Origin: a virus
Virus record (IMG/VR): IMGVR_UViG_3300036845_000265
Coordinates: 1 to 41,611 of that record
Length of the DNA: 41,611 bases
Strand: one strand, 5' to 3'
This document shows, piece after piece, positions 15,191 to 22,580 of this stretch. The notes beneath the pieces were generated by a model. It was not told the DNA's origin, did no database searches, and saw only the letters and a list, made by a program, of their open reading frames with translations. A program made the position numbers and the translations under genes. Every line of letters begins with the position of its first letter. Position 1 is the stretch's first letter.

Positions 15191-15925
15191 ATGCTCGCCC
15201 AATACGTTGACGAAGTTCAAAGCCACCTGAACGACTCGCAAGGTCAGTTCTTCAGCATCCCTCGCCTGACCGGCTTCATCAATCGCTCGCGCCGCCGGAT
15301 CGCCGCCACGTCAGGCTGTCTCCGCGTCGTCCCGCCCGGAACGCAAACCAAGCCCGGCCGCGAGGTCTATCCGTTCAGCGAATGGAACGCGCTCGCCCAG
15401 CAAATCTGTCCGCAGTCGGCAGGCATCCTCGCGTGCCGCTCGCTCGCCGTCGGCATCGGCGGGCAGTGGGAGGAGGATGTCGACGGCATCTGGTCGATCC
15501 AGAAAGGGACATGGAAACCCGTGTGGAAGCGGATCGTGTGGACCGACTTTCAGGCCCGCTTCCGCATCTATGGCGGGACGTTCTATGGCACGATCAGTCA
15601 GCCCGGCTGGTACTCGCAATTTGGGTCAGGACCGCTAGGCGCACTCTACCTCGCGCCGGTCCCGTCGATCGCCGCACCGATGGAAGTCGACTTGACGCTG
15701 ATCCCCCAGCCGCTCCTCACGGATGACGACATCGAGCCGATCCCCTACCCGTGGACCGATGCGGTCAGTTATTGGGCGGCGGTCCTGTGCCTGTTCCAGC
15801 AGCAGCGGCAGGAGGACGCGAAAGGGCTGGCGGAACTGTTCGCGGCCGACCTCCCAATGTGCGCGTCCGTCGTGGCGCCGCAGATGGTCATGAACGCCTA
15901 TGGCGCGACGCTCCGCTCCGCTTAG
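15191..15925 (+). CDS. Head-tail adaptor, tail tubular A-like
   Basis: A 244-residue protein beginning MLAQYVDEVQSHLNDSQGQF, then PRLTGFINRSRRRIAATSGC, a pattern of head-completion adaptors in podovirus-like phages, followed by a beta-rich core and a helical C-terminus (VSYWAAVLCLFQQQRQEDAK) that packs on the portal. Adaptors form the ring under the portal. Its TAG stop is inside the recurrent motif copy at 15922. The family call rests on pattern and position. Confidence 0.72.
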   Translation: MLAQYVDEVQSHLNDSQGQFFSIPRLTGFINRSRRRIAATSGCLRVVPPGTQTKPGREVYPFSEWNALAQQICPQSAGILACRSLAVGIGGQWEEDVDGIWSIQKGTWKPVWKRIVWTDFQARFRIYGGTFYGTISQPGWYSQFGSGPLGALYLAPVPSIAAPMEVDLTLIPQPLLTDDDIEPIPYPWTDAVSYWAAVLCLFQQQRQEDAKGLAELFAADLPMCASVVAPQMVMNAYGATLRSA

Positions 15926-15957
15926 GGTAGGCTGTCAAACGGATCGCTTGACACATG
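15922..15957 (+). repeat. Copy 3 of recurrent motif, between stop and start codons
   Basis: TTAGGGTAGG, C, TGTCAA (15933-15938), 9 bases, TTGACA (15948-15953), CATG. It contains the stop of the adaptor gene (TAG 15923-15925) and ends with the ATG of the next gene (15955), filling the whole intergenic space. No Shine-Dalgarno is present. The 6-bp arms form a perfect inverted repeat with 9-base spacing. Confidence 0.88.
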
Positions 15958-17586
15958 GCCATTCAGTCAGATAATGTTCCCGAGCTAACGACGCTGGAGG
16001 AGTGGAAGGGACTCAACCAGCAATCGAAGCGGGGGAGCATTGATGACCAAGAGGAATGGTGGAACGAAAACCTATTCTCAGTCGGCCCCGGAAATCTTCG
16101 TTCATGCTGGGGACCGTCTGCCCCGATATACACCGCCCCGGCGGGAACGACGATACTTCGCATTTTCTTTGGCTTTTACGGTCGCGGAACTCCTCAGTTC
16201 GGCGCTCCTCCTCCGGGCGCTATGGGTTGGATGTTTCTTAGTGATGGTACGATTGATGAGGTTGACCTTAATACGCACGCGGTCACAGGGCTCCGCGCCG
16301 AAGGCCCCATTTGGGCGGGCGTAGGCAACCCGCCGCAATATTGGGCGAGCGCGAAAGTCTGGCGACCGCAATTCGTCGGCGCAGCTCTAGGCCAGCAAGG
16401 CGGCGTCCTGTTCGGAAGTCCGCAAGGGCTTTACGGTTGGGACGGAACGACACTCAGCTCGCCCGGCGATCCGGCCCCTGATTGGCTGACTGACCTCGCC
16501 GAGACGGACCCCACCGCGCCGATCCCGCCAATGCCGTCCGGTCTGCCCGGCATCTATGCGATGGAAGTCTACCAGTCTCGCCTATGGGTGGCGGGCAAGG
16601 ACGTGATCAGCTTTTCCGCGCCCTCGAACGGCGCTGACTTTTCGACCACCAGCGGCGGCGGCTCGTTCGGCTACTTCGGCGACAAACTTGTCTACTCGTA
16701 CATGGATTTGTACGCCGTCGCAGGCTACCTGTTCGTCTTCGGCGACTCGTCAACCGATCTGATCAGCAACATCCAGCTCACCGGGTCCGGCACGCCGGAA
16801 AGCCCCTACACGACCAACTTCAATTACGAAAACATCGACCCGCAAGTCGGCCAGCGTTTCCCGCGCCCCGTCGGCGTCATCGGCCGCTACATGATCATGT
16901 TCGATGGGTCCGGTCTGTTCCTCATGCAGGGCGGCGACGCGCAGCCGATCGGCGACAAGGTGACGCGCCTCTGGCAAACCCTCGACACGTCGCTCTACAT
17001 GCCGACATTCGCATCCGCGACGATGTTCGGCTTCCGCGTCGTCCTCTGCAACGGACGGTTCACCGATCCTTGGGGCGTCACTCGAAACCTCCAACTCATG
17101 TACCACCCGACGCGCGGTCATGAATTTTGGTCTGTCGCCTCGCAGGGCATCGAAATGACCAACATCGGCACTTACGAGCAAGACTCGATCCTCACGCCAT
17201 ACGGCACCGATGGAACCAACCTTTACAAGCTGTTCGCCCAGCCGGACCCGACGCTGATCAAGCGGCTCGCCACTAAGTCGCTGCGCGGGCAGCAAATGGC
17301 CCAGCTTCAAATCAAGAATTTCAAACGGCTCTATTGCGAGCTGGACGACGAGGACGGGCGCGGCGTCCAGATCACCGGAACCGTGACATCCGGCGACGGC
17401 GGCATCCCCGGCGGGGTGCAGGGCGTCGCCTTCGATCTAGCGCCCGGCGAACGCCACCGGATCATCCCAGCGCCGATCGAGGGAGCCGGAATTTGGGCCG
17501 CAGTTGACTTAACGAGCATTTCGCCTGACTTTGTGATCGAGCGCCTACACCTGACCGCAGATGAGCGGACTCTGTTCGGCGCTTAA
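15955..17586 (+). CDS. Large tail hub or DNA-stabilisation-like protein
   Basis: A 543-residue protein rich in beta-strand stretches (GTTILRIFFGFYG, ALGQQGGVLFGSPQGLYGWD, RLWVAGKDVISFSAPSNG, QRFPRPVGVIGRYMIMFDGS), suggesting a beta-propeller like the tail hub or packaged-DNA stabilisation proteins (P22 gp10 type) that follow head-tail adaptors. The similarity is structural impression only. Its ATG forms the end of the recurrent motif with no ribosome site. The length is near the family's usual 450-550 residues. Confidence 0.6.
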   Translation: MAIQSDNVPELTTLEEWKGLNQQSKRGSIDDQEEWWNENLFSVGPGNLRSCWGPSAPIYTAPAGTTILRIFFGFYGRGTPQFGAPPPGAMGWMFLSDGTIDEVDLNTHAVTGLRAEGPIWAGVGNPPQYWASAKVWRPQFVGAALGQQGGVLFGSPQGLYGWDGTTLSSPGDPAPDWLTDLAETDPTAPIPPMPSGLPGIYAMEVYQSRLWVAGKDVISFSAPSNGADFSTTSGGGSFGYFGDKLVYSYMDLYAVAGYLFVFGDSSTDLISNIQLTGSGTPESPYTTNFNYENIDPQVGQRFPRPVGVIGRYMIMFDGSGLFLMQGGDAQPIGDKVTRLWQTLDTSLYMPTFASATMFGFRVVLCNGRFTDPWGVTRNLQLMYHPTRGHEFWSVASQGIEMTNIGTYEQDSILTPYGTDGTNLYKLFAQPDPTLIKRLATKSLRGQQMAQLQIKNFKRLYCELDDEDGRGVQITGTVTSGDGGIPGGVQGVAFDLAPGERHRIIPAPIEGAGIWAAVDLTSISPDFVIERLHLTADERTLFGA

Positions 17587-17601
17587 CCGTAGAGGCTGAC
17601 C

Positions 17602-17643
17602 ATGCGCAGGGCGCGTCGTAGAGGACGTCGCTACTACCGATAG
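17602..17643 (+). CDS. Arg-rich micro-ORF 1 (13 aa)
   Basis: The peptide is MRRARRRGRRYYR, with 8 Arg in 13 residues. AGAGG lies upstream of the ATG. It is too short to be confident alone; it counts because six more basic ORFs, most with their own ribosome sites, follow. Protamine-like composition suggests nucleic-acid binding. Confidence 0.45.
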   Translation: MRRARRRGRRYYR

Positions 17644-17651
17644 GAGCAACC

Positions 17652-17732
17652 ATGTCCCCCAACTCGAATTGGCTTGATTTCACCGCAGATCGTCGTGGCC
17701 GCCGTGGCCGTCGCCGGTTCCGTCGAAGGTAA
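17652..17732 (+). CDS. Arg-rich micro-ORF 2 (26 aa)
   Basis: AGGAG stands 5 bases before the ATG. The peptide has a polar head (MSPNSNWLDFTAD) and a tail of RRG/RRR units ending FRRR, with 10 Arg in 26. The tail resembles RG-type nucleic-acid-binding segments. Second member of the basic micro-ORF array. Confidence 0.52.
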   Translation: MSPNSNWLDFTADRRGRRGRRRFRRR

Positions 17733-17747
17733 GGCAAGGAGGGGACG

Positions 17748-17822
17748 ATGGCTTGGCGACGATCCCGACCGTTGCGGATGACACGCCGCGCGAGACGCAT
17801 CCGAGCGCGTAAGCGCCGCTGA
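17748..17822 (+). CDS. Arg-rich micro-ORF 3 (24 aa)
   Basis: AAGGAGG before the ATG is an excellent ribosome site. The peptide has 13 Arg/Lys in 24 (MAWRRSRPLRMTRR, then ARKRR at the end). It would bind DNA or RNA electrostatically. Its stop is 1 base before the next ATG, implying coupled translation. Confidence 0.55.
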   Translation: MAWRRSRPLRMTRRARRIRARKRR

Positions 17823-17823
17823 C

Positions 17824-17943
17824 ATGAAGCGGACTGGTCTGCGCAATACGCAAAACTTGCGCAGACAGTTGCAGCCGAAAAGCTGGCGTCTGCCTAGCTG
17901 GCGCCCCCGCCTTAACTCGTATCGGAAAGGCAGGAGGCTCTGA
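17824..17943 (+). CDS. Basic micro-ORF 4 (39 aa)
   Basis: MKRTGLRNTQNLRRQLQPKS, then WRLPSWRPRL and ending YRKGRRL: 13 Arg/Lys in 39 with three Trp/Tyr that could stack on bases. No separate ribosome site, but it starts 1 base after the previous stop, so it is probably coupled. Its TGA overlaps the next ATG. Confidence 0.52.
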   Translation: MKRTGLRNTQNLRRQLQPKSWRLPSWRPRLNSYRKGRRL

Positions 17944-18086
17944 TGGCAAGAGGTGTGAGGCTTGGCCCTCGCAGCCGCGTCGATCCGGCCGGCAAACTCC
18001 CGACCAAACGGCCGACCACCCGCATCAAGCGGGCGCGCGGTCATCGGCAGGGAACCGGGCGTGGGCGCGGGCGCAGGAGGCCATAA
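17943..18086 (+). CDS. Arg-rich micro-ORF 5 (47 aa)
   Basis: AGGAGG before the ATG. MARGVRLGPRSRVDPAGK, then KRPTTRIKRARGHRQG and the GRGRGRRRP tail: 17 Arg/Lys in 47, including an RG repeat. Its stop codon shares its last A with the next ATG. Confidence 0.58.
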   Translation: MARGVRLGPRSRVDPAGKLPTKRPTTRIKRARGHRQGTGRGRGRRRP

Positions 18087-18253
18087 TGGCTCGTCGCTCC
18101 AAGAAGGCCCCCGGTCGCGGCGGCCCCGTTAATCGGCAGCCGTGGAGCGACGGCGCTATGCCCGGCGATTGGGGTAGCGCCCGAAGCAAGCGGCGCGGCC
18201 GATCGCCGCGCCCCGGCGCTCGAACCGGGCCGGTCAGAGGCAGGCGGCGATGA
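18086..18253 (+). CDS. Arg-rich micro-ORF 6 (55 aa)
   Basis: AGGAGG before the ATG. It begins MARRSKKAPGRGG and ends GPVRGRRR, with 17 Arg/Lys in 55 and Gly/Pro/Ser filling the rest, as in protamines. A small acidic-tolerant centre (SDGAMPGDWGS) separates two basic blocks. Its stop overlaps the RuvC-like start (ATGA). Confidence 0.6.
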   Translation: MARRSKKAPGRGGPVNRQPWSDGAMPGDWGSARSKRRGRSPRPGARTGPVRGRRR

Positions 18254-18777
18254 CCATCCTTGGCGTCGACATCGGCGCCAGTGGCGCAATCGCCCACCTA
18301 AGCGACGGCGGCGAGCTGATCGACGTGTGGGACATGCCTTGCCTTCACGACGGGCCGAAGAACCGAAGAACCGTCAATGCTCCGCTCCTCGCTGAAATCA
18401 TCTACAAGTCTCACGCCCTTAGAGCCTTTGTTGAACGCGTCGGTCCTCGACCTATGGAGGGAGCTGTCGGCGCTTTCGCCTTCGGCGATGCAAAAGGCGT
18501 GGTCCGTGGCTGTCTCGCTGCCGCAGCTATTCCCACCACCTTCATCCAGCCCGCCCAATGGAAGCGAATCGTCGGCATCCCGCCCGGAAAAGACATGAAA
18601 GACATGGCCCGATCCGTGGCGATCAACCGCTGGCCCGGCATGGCGGGGAAATTCGCGCGCAAGCTCGATGACGGCAGAGCTGAAGCCGCGCTGATCGGGC
18701 TGGCTGGGTTGCTGCGCTTCAATGACGTGATCGAGCTGGTCCCGATTGAGACGCTTAAGGCGCGGGCAAATGGCTAG
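18250..18777 (+). CDS. RuvC-like Holliday junction resolvase
   Basis: A 175-residue endonuclease of the RNase H fold. Catalytic acidic residues are visible: D7 in GVDIGASGAIA, E62 in FVERVGP, and D140/D141 with E145 in KLDDGRAEAALIGLAG. The intervening GAFAFGDAKGVVRGCLAA and WKRIVGIPPGKDMKD fit phage RuvC relatives. It cuts four-way junctions and complements endonuclease VII. It lies between Arg-rich micro-ORFs 6 and 7 with overlapping starts and stops, so the group is one transcription and translation unit. Confidence 0.9.
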   Translation: MTILGVDIGASGAIAHLSDGGELIDVWDMPCLHDGPKNRRTVNAPLLAEIIYKSHALRAFVERVGPRPMEGAVGAFAFGDAKGVVRGCLAAAAIPTTFIQPAQWKRIVGIPPGKDMKDMARSVAINRWPGMAGKFARKLDDGRAEAALIGLAGLLRFNDVIELVPIETLKARANG

Positions 18778-18856
18778 AGGCTCACGGGCGCAGAAGAAGG
18801 CGCGCAGGCGTAACCTCCGCAAGGGACGAAGCAAGCGGCGCAAGCAAAAGAGGTAG
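18770..18856 (+). CDS. Basic micro-ORF 7 (28 aa)
   Basis: It overlaps the RuvC stop by 8 bases. Peptide MARGSRAQKKARRRNLRKGR, then SKRRKQKR: 16 Arg/Lys in 28. It shares the MARG(S/V)R opening with micro-ORF 5, suggesting duplication. The next gene's ATG is 3 bases away. Confidence 0.55.
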   Translation: MARGSRAQKKARRRNLRKGRSKRRKQKR

Positions 18857-18858
18857 TC

Positions 18859-19065
18859 ATGGACCTGTCGCCGGCCGCGAAGCTCGTCATCCTCGTCCTG
18901 CTTGGCCCGGTCGCGGCGGCCTATGACTTCGTGACCAACCCTGCCGCCCCGCCGCAAATCTTCATCGCGCAGTGGAACGAGGGCTTCCCCAACCACCAGC
19001 TCCCGCCAATCTTGCCGCCCCGCCCGAGGCGGGTGCATAAGACGGTCATCGTCACGAGGAACTGA
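18859..19065 (+). CDS. Small membrane-anchored Pro-rich protein
   Basis: A 68-residue protein with AGAGGT before the ATG. Residues 6-23 (AAKLVILVLLGPVAAAYD) form one hydrophobic helix, and the C-terminal half is Pro-rich (PPILPPRPRR). It could be a spanin-like or holin-accessory protein because it precedes the lysis genes, but it has no lipobox or spanin signature. Confidence 0.65.
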   Translation: MDLSPAAKLVILVLLGPVAAAYDFVTNPAAPPQIFIAQWNEGFPNHQLPPILPPRPRRVHKTVIVTRN

Positions 19066-19066
19066 C

Positions 19067-19363
19067 ATGGCGAAGCAATCCGAATGGCCGCGAGGGCAAG
19101 CTGACGGCAGCGAGCGCGGAGGTCCGACCGGATGTTTTCAGACACGGGACGGAGTGCTGAAATCAAATCGCTCACTCGCCGGGCCTTTGCGGTACGGAAC
19201 GGCGCCCGGCGTGGGACCAAAAGGGGACGGCGGCGGGAACGGCGCATCTGACTTCGGCATGGACCGGGTGGAGCCGCGTGATTTCGATCCGATGGGCACG
19301 CCGCGCAACCGCTTCGGCGAAATCCCGTCCGAGCTAGTGTCGAGGTCCGCACGACGGCGATGA
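19067..19363 (+). CDS. Hypothetical Gly-rich protein
   Basis: A 98-residue protein, probably disordered, with GGGNGASDFGMDRVEPRDFD and a basic SARRR end. No family recognised. It starts just after the previous stop and its stop overlaps the next ATG (ATGA). Confidence 0.6.
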   Translation: MAKQSEWPRGQADGSERGGPTGCFQTRDGVLKSNRSLAGPLRYGTAPGVGPKGDGGGNGASDFGMDRVEPRDFDPMGTPRNRFGEIPSELVSRSARRR

Positions 19364-19584
19364 AGGTGGCGATCCTCGCGCTCATTCAACTGCAAGCGCC
19401 GGATCACCATCCAATCTGGATCAACCCGAATGGGATACTGGAGTTACATGACGCCCGCGAGGAACATTCGAGCCACTTCGCACCCGGCGCAAAATGCCTG
19501 ATCGAAATGCGCGACGGCGGCACGGTGCAGACCGGCGATGACTGCAATCTGGTGATCAGCAAAATATGGGTGAATCATCCCTAA
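19360..19584 (+). CDS. Small beta-strand-rich phage protein
   Basis: A 74-residue protein with an alternating beta pattern: VAILALIQLQAP, IWINPNGILELHDAREE, KCLIEMRDGGTVQTGDD and LVISKIWV. This LxxP..IWINP..I layout recalls small conserved phage or FlbD-like proteins, but I cannot name a function. Its 3' end overlaps the endolysin start. Confidence 0.65.
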   Translation: MKVAILALIQLQAPDHHPIWINPNGILELHDAREEHSSHFAPGAKCLIEMRDGGTVQTGDDCNLVISKIWVNHP

Positions 19585-20150
19585 CCGACGATGATTTCGA
19601 GCGCGCCGCCAAGGCGTTGAACGTGGAAGTGTGCGCCATCAAGGCGGTCGCTGAAGTCGAAAGCGCGGGCAAGGGCTTCCTGCCGGACGGGCGACCGGAA
19701 ATCCTCTACGAGGCGCATATCTTCAACAAGGAAACTGGCGGCAAGCACGCCGGCGCCAGAGACAGGCGCGGCGTGGCGCTGTCATCGCCGAGCTGGAACC
19801 GCGCCCTTTATGGCAAGACCGGCGTCGCCCAACACGATCGCTATGAGGATGCCCGCAAGCTCGATGCCGACGCCGCCAACAAAGCCTGTTCGTGGGGTCT
19901 GTTTCAAATTTTGGGGCAAAATCACAAGGTTTGCGGCTTTGACGACTCACAGAGCTTCGTTGACGCCATGTGGGGCGGCGCGGGGCCGCAGCTTGACGCC
20001 TTCGTCGCCTTCATCAAAGGCAACAAGCTAGACGGCTTTCTGCGCAACAAGGATTGGGCGAAATTCGCGCGGGGCTACAACGGCCCAGCCTACGCCGCCA
20101 ACAAGTACGACAAGAAGATGGCTGACGCTTACGCGCGCTGCAAAAAATGA
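19566..20150 (+). CDS. Endolysin, N-acetylmuramidase family
   Basis: A 194-residue peptidoglycan hydrolase of the N-acetylmuramidase family (DUF3380/PF11860 type), which cuts the glycan backbone. Diagnostic: AIKAVAEVESAGKGFLPDGR (general acid in the EVES segment, around residues 30-32), EILYEAHIFNKETGG, and SWGLFQILGQNHKVCGF. No signal peptide is seen, so it needs the holin that follows. Its stop overlaps the holin ATG (ATGA). Confidence 0.92.
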   Translation: MGESSLTDDDFERAAKALNVEVCAIKAVAEVESAGKGFLPDGRPEILYEAHIFNKETGGKHAGARDRRGVALSSPSWNRALYGKTGVAQHDRYEDARKLDADAANKACSWGLFQILGQNHKVCGFDDSQSFVDAMWGGAGPQLDAFVAFIKGNKLDGFLRNKDWAKFARGYNGPAYAANKYDKKMADAYARCKK

Positions 20151-20494
20151 CCTCCGCGCTAGCGGGCACAATCGAGCCGGTTGTCCCCACCACCATGCTG
20201 CCCTACCCGATCATTTCCAGCATGGCCGTCGGAGTGCTGTTCACCGTCATCCTGCTTGTCATTTCTGGCAAATTCGACCAGACGCAAGGCGTCCTGACGA
20301 TCAGCATCATGATCATCTTGGGCATGTTGGGCGCGACGGCCTATTGTCTGATCTTCACCATTCCGCAGGATGACATAACTCCAGGTATTGTCGGTGGATT
20401 AACGGCCGGTTTTGGGGCAGTTGTGGCGCATTGGCTGGGCCGACGGGATCAAGGGAGCAACAATGCCGATCGCGACCCTCCTAAACCGGAATGA
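20147..20494 (+). CDS. Holin-like membrane protein
   Basis: A 115-residue membrane protein with two or three hydrophobic helices: residues of about 18-41 (PIISSMAVGVLFTVILLVIS), about 48-69 (VLTISIMIILGMLGATAYCL) and a weaker GIVGGLTAGFGAVVAHWLG. A charged C-terminus follows. Overlap with the endolysin gene is the classic lysis cassette; the holin makes the membrane hole that releases the endolysin. Family not specified. Confidence 0.78.
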   Translation: MTSALAGTIEPVVPTTMLPYPIISSMAVGVLFTVILLVISGKFDQTQGVLTISIMIILGMLGATAYCLIFTIPQDDITPGIVGGLTAGFGAVVAHWLGRRDQGSNNADRDPPKPE

Positions 20495-20804
20495 TCCGAG
20501 CTTCGACTTCGATCACGACCAGTTCCACCGGCGGATGTTCACCGCCATCCCCGCCGGGGCCGGCGCGTCGGCCTCGCCCTACCTGTTAGACCCAGTGATC
20601 GGCGCCGCCGTCCCCGCCGGATACTGGAATTTCAATCATGCGACCGCGCACAGTGACTTCGCCAACGCCTTTCCGACGATAACGTGGCCCTCGAACGTCA
20701 AGCTGATCGACCTCAACCTGTCCGTGGGATCGCAAGCGTGGTGGATGCTCAGTAATCGGACGTTGCACGACATCGCTAACACGATGCTGAATCTAAACGC
20801 CTAA
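20463..20804 (+). CDS. Hypothetical virion-region protein
   Basis: A 113-residue protein from ATG 20463 (GGGAGC upstream), overlapping the holin by 32 bases. It has LNRNDPSFDFDHDQFHRRM, then beta-like segments and a C-terminal helical DIANTMLNLN. No family recognised. Its 3' end overlaps the converging HNH gene by 29 bases on the opposite strand. Confidence 0.65.
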   Translation: MPIATLLNRNDPSFDFDHDQFHRRMFTAIPAGAGASASPYLLDPVIGAAVPAGYWNFNHATAHSDFANAFPTITWPSNVKLIDLNLSVGSQAWWMLSNRTLHDIANTMLNLNA

Positions 20805-21234
20805 CGCGCGCGTGAAGCTGCGCGTGTTCTAAGTGCGGAAGCCACACGCAATTCCCCGGCGCATAATCACCGTCGTTGTCAATGCGGTGGATGTCGGAGC
20901 CGGGCGGGCGTTCGCCCATGTCCTCGAAAAAGTTTTGGAAAGAACGCCAGCGTTCGCAGACCTTGATCCCACGGCCGCCATAATTCTTGAATCCCTTCAA
21001 TTTTTGGTTGGTGCAGCGTTGGATCATGTTGCGCCAACTGTAGTGGGTAGCTGTTCTATAATGCAGAACACAGCGGCATCCGGCAGTTCGGCGCGGCAGA
21101 TTTCCACCCTTGACAACTGTTGTCCTGCCGCAGTCGCATTGACAGAGCCAGCGGACGGGACTTGTCTCGCCGCACCGTTCCAACGCGACCAATGGGCCGA
21201 AACGCTTGCCAGTGTTATCAAGGAATTTGGGCAT
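20776..21234 (-). CDS. HNH homing endonuclease, inserted antisense
   Basis: A 152-residue HNH-family protein on the minus strand within a plus-strand block. It opens MPKFLDNTGKRFGPLVALER with a Cys-rich CQCDCGRTTVV and CRC site, then [27 protein letters not shown], and the nuclease core IHRIDNDGDYAPGNCVWLPH. The same architecture occurs at 30684 and 32343 in this window. Its ATG lies base-to-base opposite the ATG of the plus gene at 21233. It is probably a recent mobile insertion. Confidence 0.88.
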   Translation of the reverse strand: MPKFLDNTGKRFGPLVALERCGETSPVRWLCQCDCGRTTVVKGGNLPRRTAGCRCVLHYRTATHYSWRNMIQRCTNQKLKGFKNYGGRGIKVCERWRSFQNFFEDMGERPPGSDIHRIDNDGDYAPGNCVWLPHLEHAQLHARVRRLDSASC

Positions 21235-21718
21235 GGCGACCTCCACCAAGGTTGCTGAGTCAAGTAGCGACCGGGCTTTGGCGAGTCCGGTCGCTGCGGA
21301 CCTTAGCATAAGGCTGATCCAAGAAGCGGACATCCGGCCTTGGATGGTTGATCTGGCCGCACGGCGCTACCCGCAGAATTTCGACATCCGATCGGCCGAG
21401 GGCTGGGTCCGCAACATCGTCATGCGTCAGCCGATGGTGTTCCTGCCAATCAGAACTGACGACGCCTTCCTCATCGCCCTCGTCGCCTGCATCCCGTGGA
21501 AGCCAGCCGACATGGAGTGCAACGTCGCCCTCGTGTGCGCCGAGGACGGTCACATGTGGGAAGCGATGGCGCTGATCCGCGAAAGCGTCGCGTGGGCCAA
21601 GCAACGCGGCTGCGCCAAGTGGCATATCAGTTCGGAAACCGGCTATGACTTCGCCCCGATCGCCAAGCGCGTCGGCGCCGGGGTGTGCGAGCCCCGATAC
21701 GAAGTGAGGCTCAAATGA
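21233..21718 (+). CDS. GNAT-like phage protein
   Basis: A 161-residue protein from ATG 21233 (a GTG/ATG further upstream is blocked by the HNH gene). It has IRLIQEADIRPWMVDLAARR, FLIALVACIPWK, then the core-like MWEAMALIRESVAWAKQRGC and AKWHISSETGY, typical of the GNAT fold, though the acetyl-CoA P-loop is poorly formed. Phage GNAT-like proteins near tail genes are often virion proteins of unknown enzymology. The N-terminus may have been reshaped by HNH insertion. Its stop overlaps the next ATG. Confidence 0.68.
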   Translation: MATSTKVAESSSDRALASPVAADLSIRLIQEADIRPWMVDLAARRYPQNFDIRSAEGWVRNIVMRQPMVFLPIRTDDAFLIALVACIPWKPADMECNVALVCAEDGHMWEAMALIRESVAWAKQRGCAKWHISSETGYDFAPIAKRVGAGVCEPRYEVRLK

Positions 21719-22107
21719 GCATCCCCGGAGGAAACAAGGGCGCGCAGGACGTCAACATCCCGGCCTTCACCAGTTCGGGCGGGATCACGCCCGAGCAAGG
21801 CGCCCTCGCCCAATACACCTACGGCGAAGGGATGGACGCGATCGGCAACGAGTTCGGCCAATCGGGAACCGGCATGTCCACGATGGCGACGCAGGCCGGG
21901 GGCGGCATCAACTTCGCCGACGCTCAACAGCAAGGCCAGATGAGCGACGTTGATCAAGGCGCTCAATACCAGCTTTTCCAGAACGACGTGGGCAACGAGC
22001 TGCAAGGGCTTGCCAACCAAGCCACCCAAAACACCCAAAACGCCGCCGCCTTGGGCACTGAAGCGAAGGCGGCTGGTCAACTGATCGGCAGCGGGGCCAG
22101 CCTATGA
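21715..22107 (+). CDS. Gly/Gln-rich virion candidate A
   Basis: A 130-residue protein beginning MSIPGGNKGAQDVNIPAFTS, rich in Gly, Gln and Ala, with helices in QGQMSDVDQGAQYQLFQNDV. The opening MSIPG(G/S)(N/S)KG is shared with the next gene, so the two are likely paralogous in their N-termini. The starts and stops overlap (ATGA). Probably an internal or tail virion component; no family recognised. Confidence 0.68.
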   Translation: MSIPGGNKGAQDVNIPAFTSSGGITPEQGALAQYTYGEGMDAIGNEFGQSGTGMSTMATQAGGGINFADAQQQGQMSDVDQGAQYQLFQNDVGNELQGLANQATQNTQNAAALGTEAKAAGQLIGSGASL

Positions 22108-22580
22108 GCATCCCCGGAAGTTCGAAGGGCGGCGGCTCAAACGCGCAGTTTAACGTCACCGGCGGCGGCTCAAACGCGCCGTGGAGCTGGGGCGTGTCAG
22201 ATTTCGACCAGTCGCAGATCGACACCGCCACCGGCGAAAACGCTACGGCGATCGGCAACCGCTACAACCAGCTTGGGCTTGGCGGCTCAACGATGGAGGG
22301 ACAGGACCAAGGCACGATCCCCACCCCCACCGGCGGCAACATCGGGGCGGGCAAAGCCGTGACCGGGCAGGAACAGACCGCCAACGTCGGCAACGCGGCC
22401 CTCAATCCGGCGCTGCAACCGCAATTCAATGAACAGATCGGCCAGAACACGTCCGGGCAATCGCTTGGCACGCTGGCCGGGCTCGCCGGCAAGGCGGTGG
22501 GTGCGGGCGGAACGGCGGCAGCGGGGGATGCCGCCGGGGATGCCGCGATAGACGACGCAGCAGCTACCTTCCTCTTATGA
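22104..22580 (+). CDS. Gly/Gln-rich virion candidate B
   Basis: A 158-residue protein, MSIPGSSKGGGSNAQF at the start, sharing the opening with the previous gene. It is rich in Gly, Asn and Gln, with an Ala/Gly-rich C-terminus (GKAVGAGGTAAAGDAAGDAA) resembling membrane-interacting segments of ejection proteins. Function unknown. Its stop overlaps the next ATG. Confidence 0.68.
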   Translation: MSIPGSSKGGGSNAQFNVTGGGSNAPWSWGVSDFDQSQIDTATGENATAIGNRYNQLGLGGSTMEGQDQGTIPTPTGGNIGAGKAVTGQEQTANVGNAALNPALQPQFNEQIGQNTSGQSLGTLAGLAGKAVGAGGTAAAGDAAGDAAIDDAAATFLL

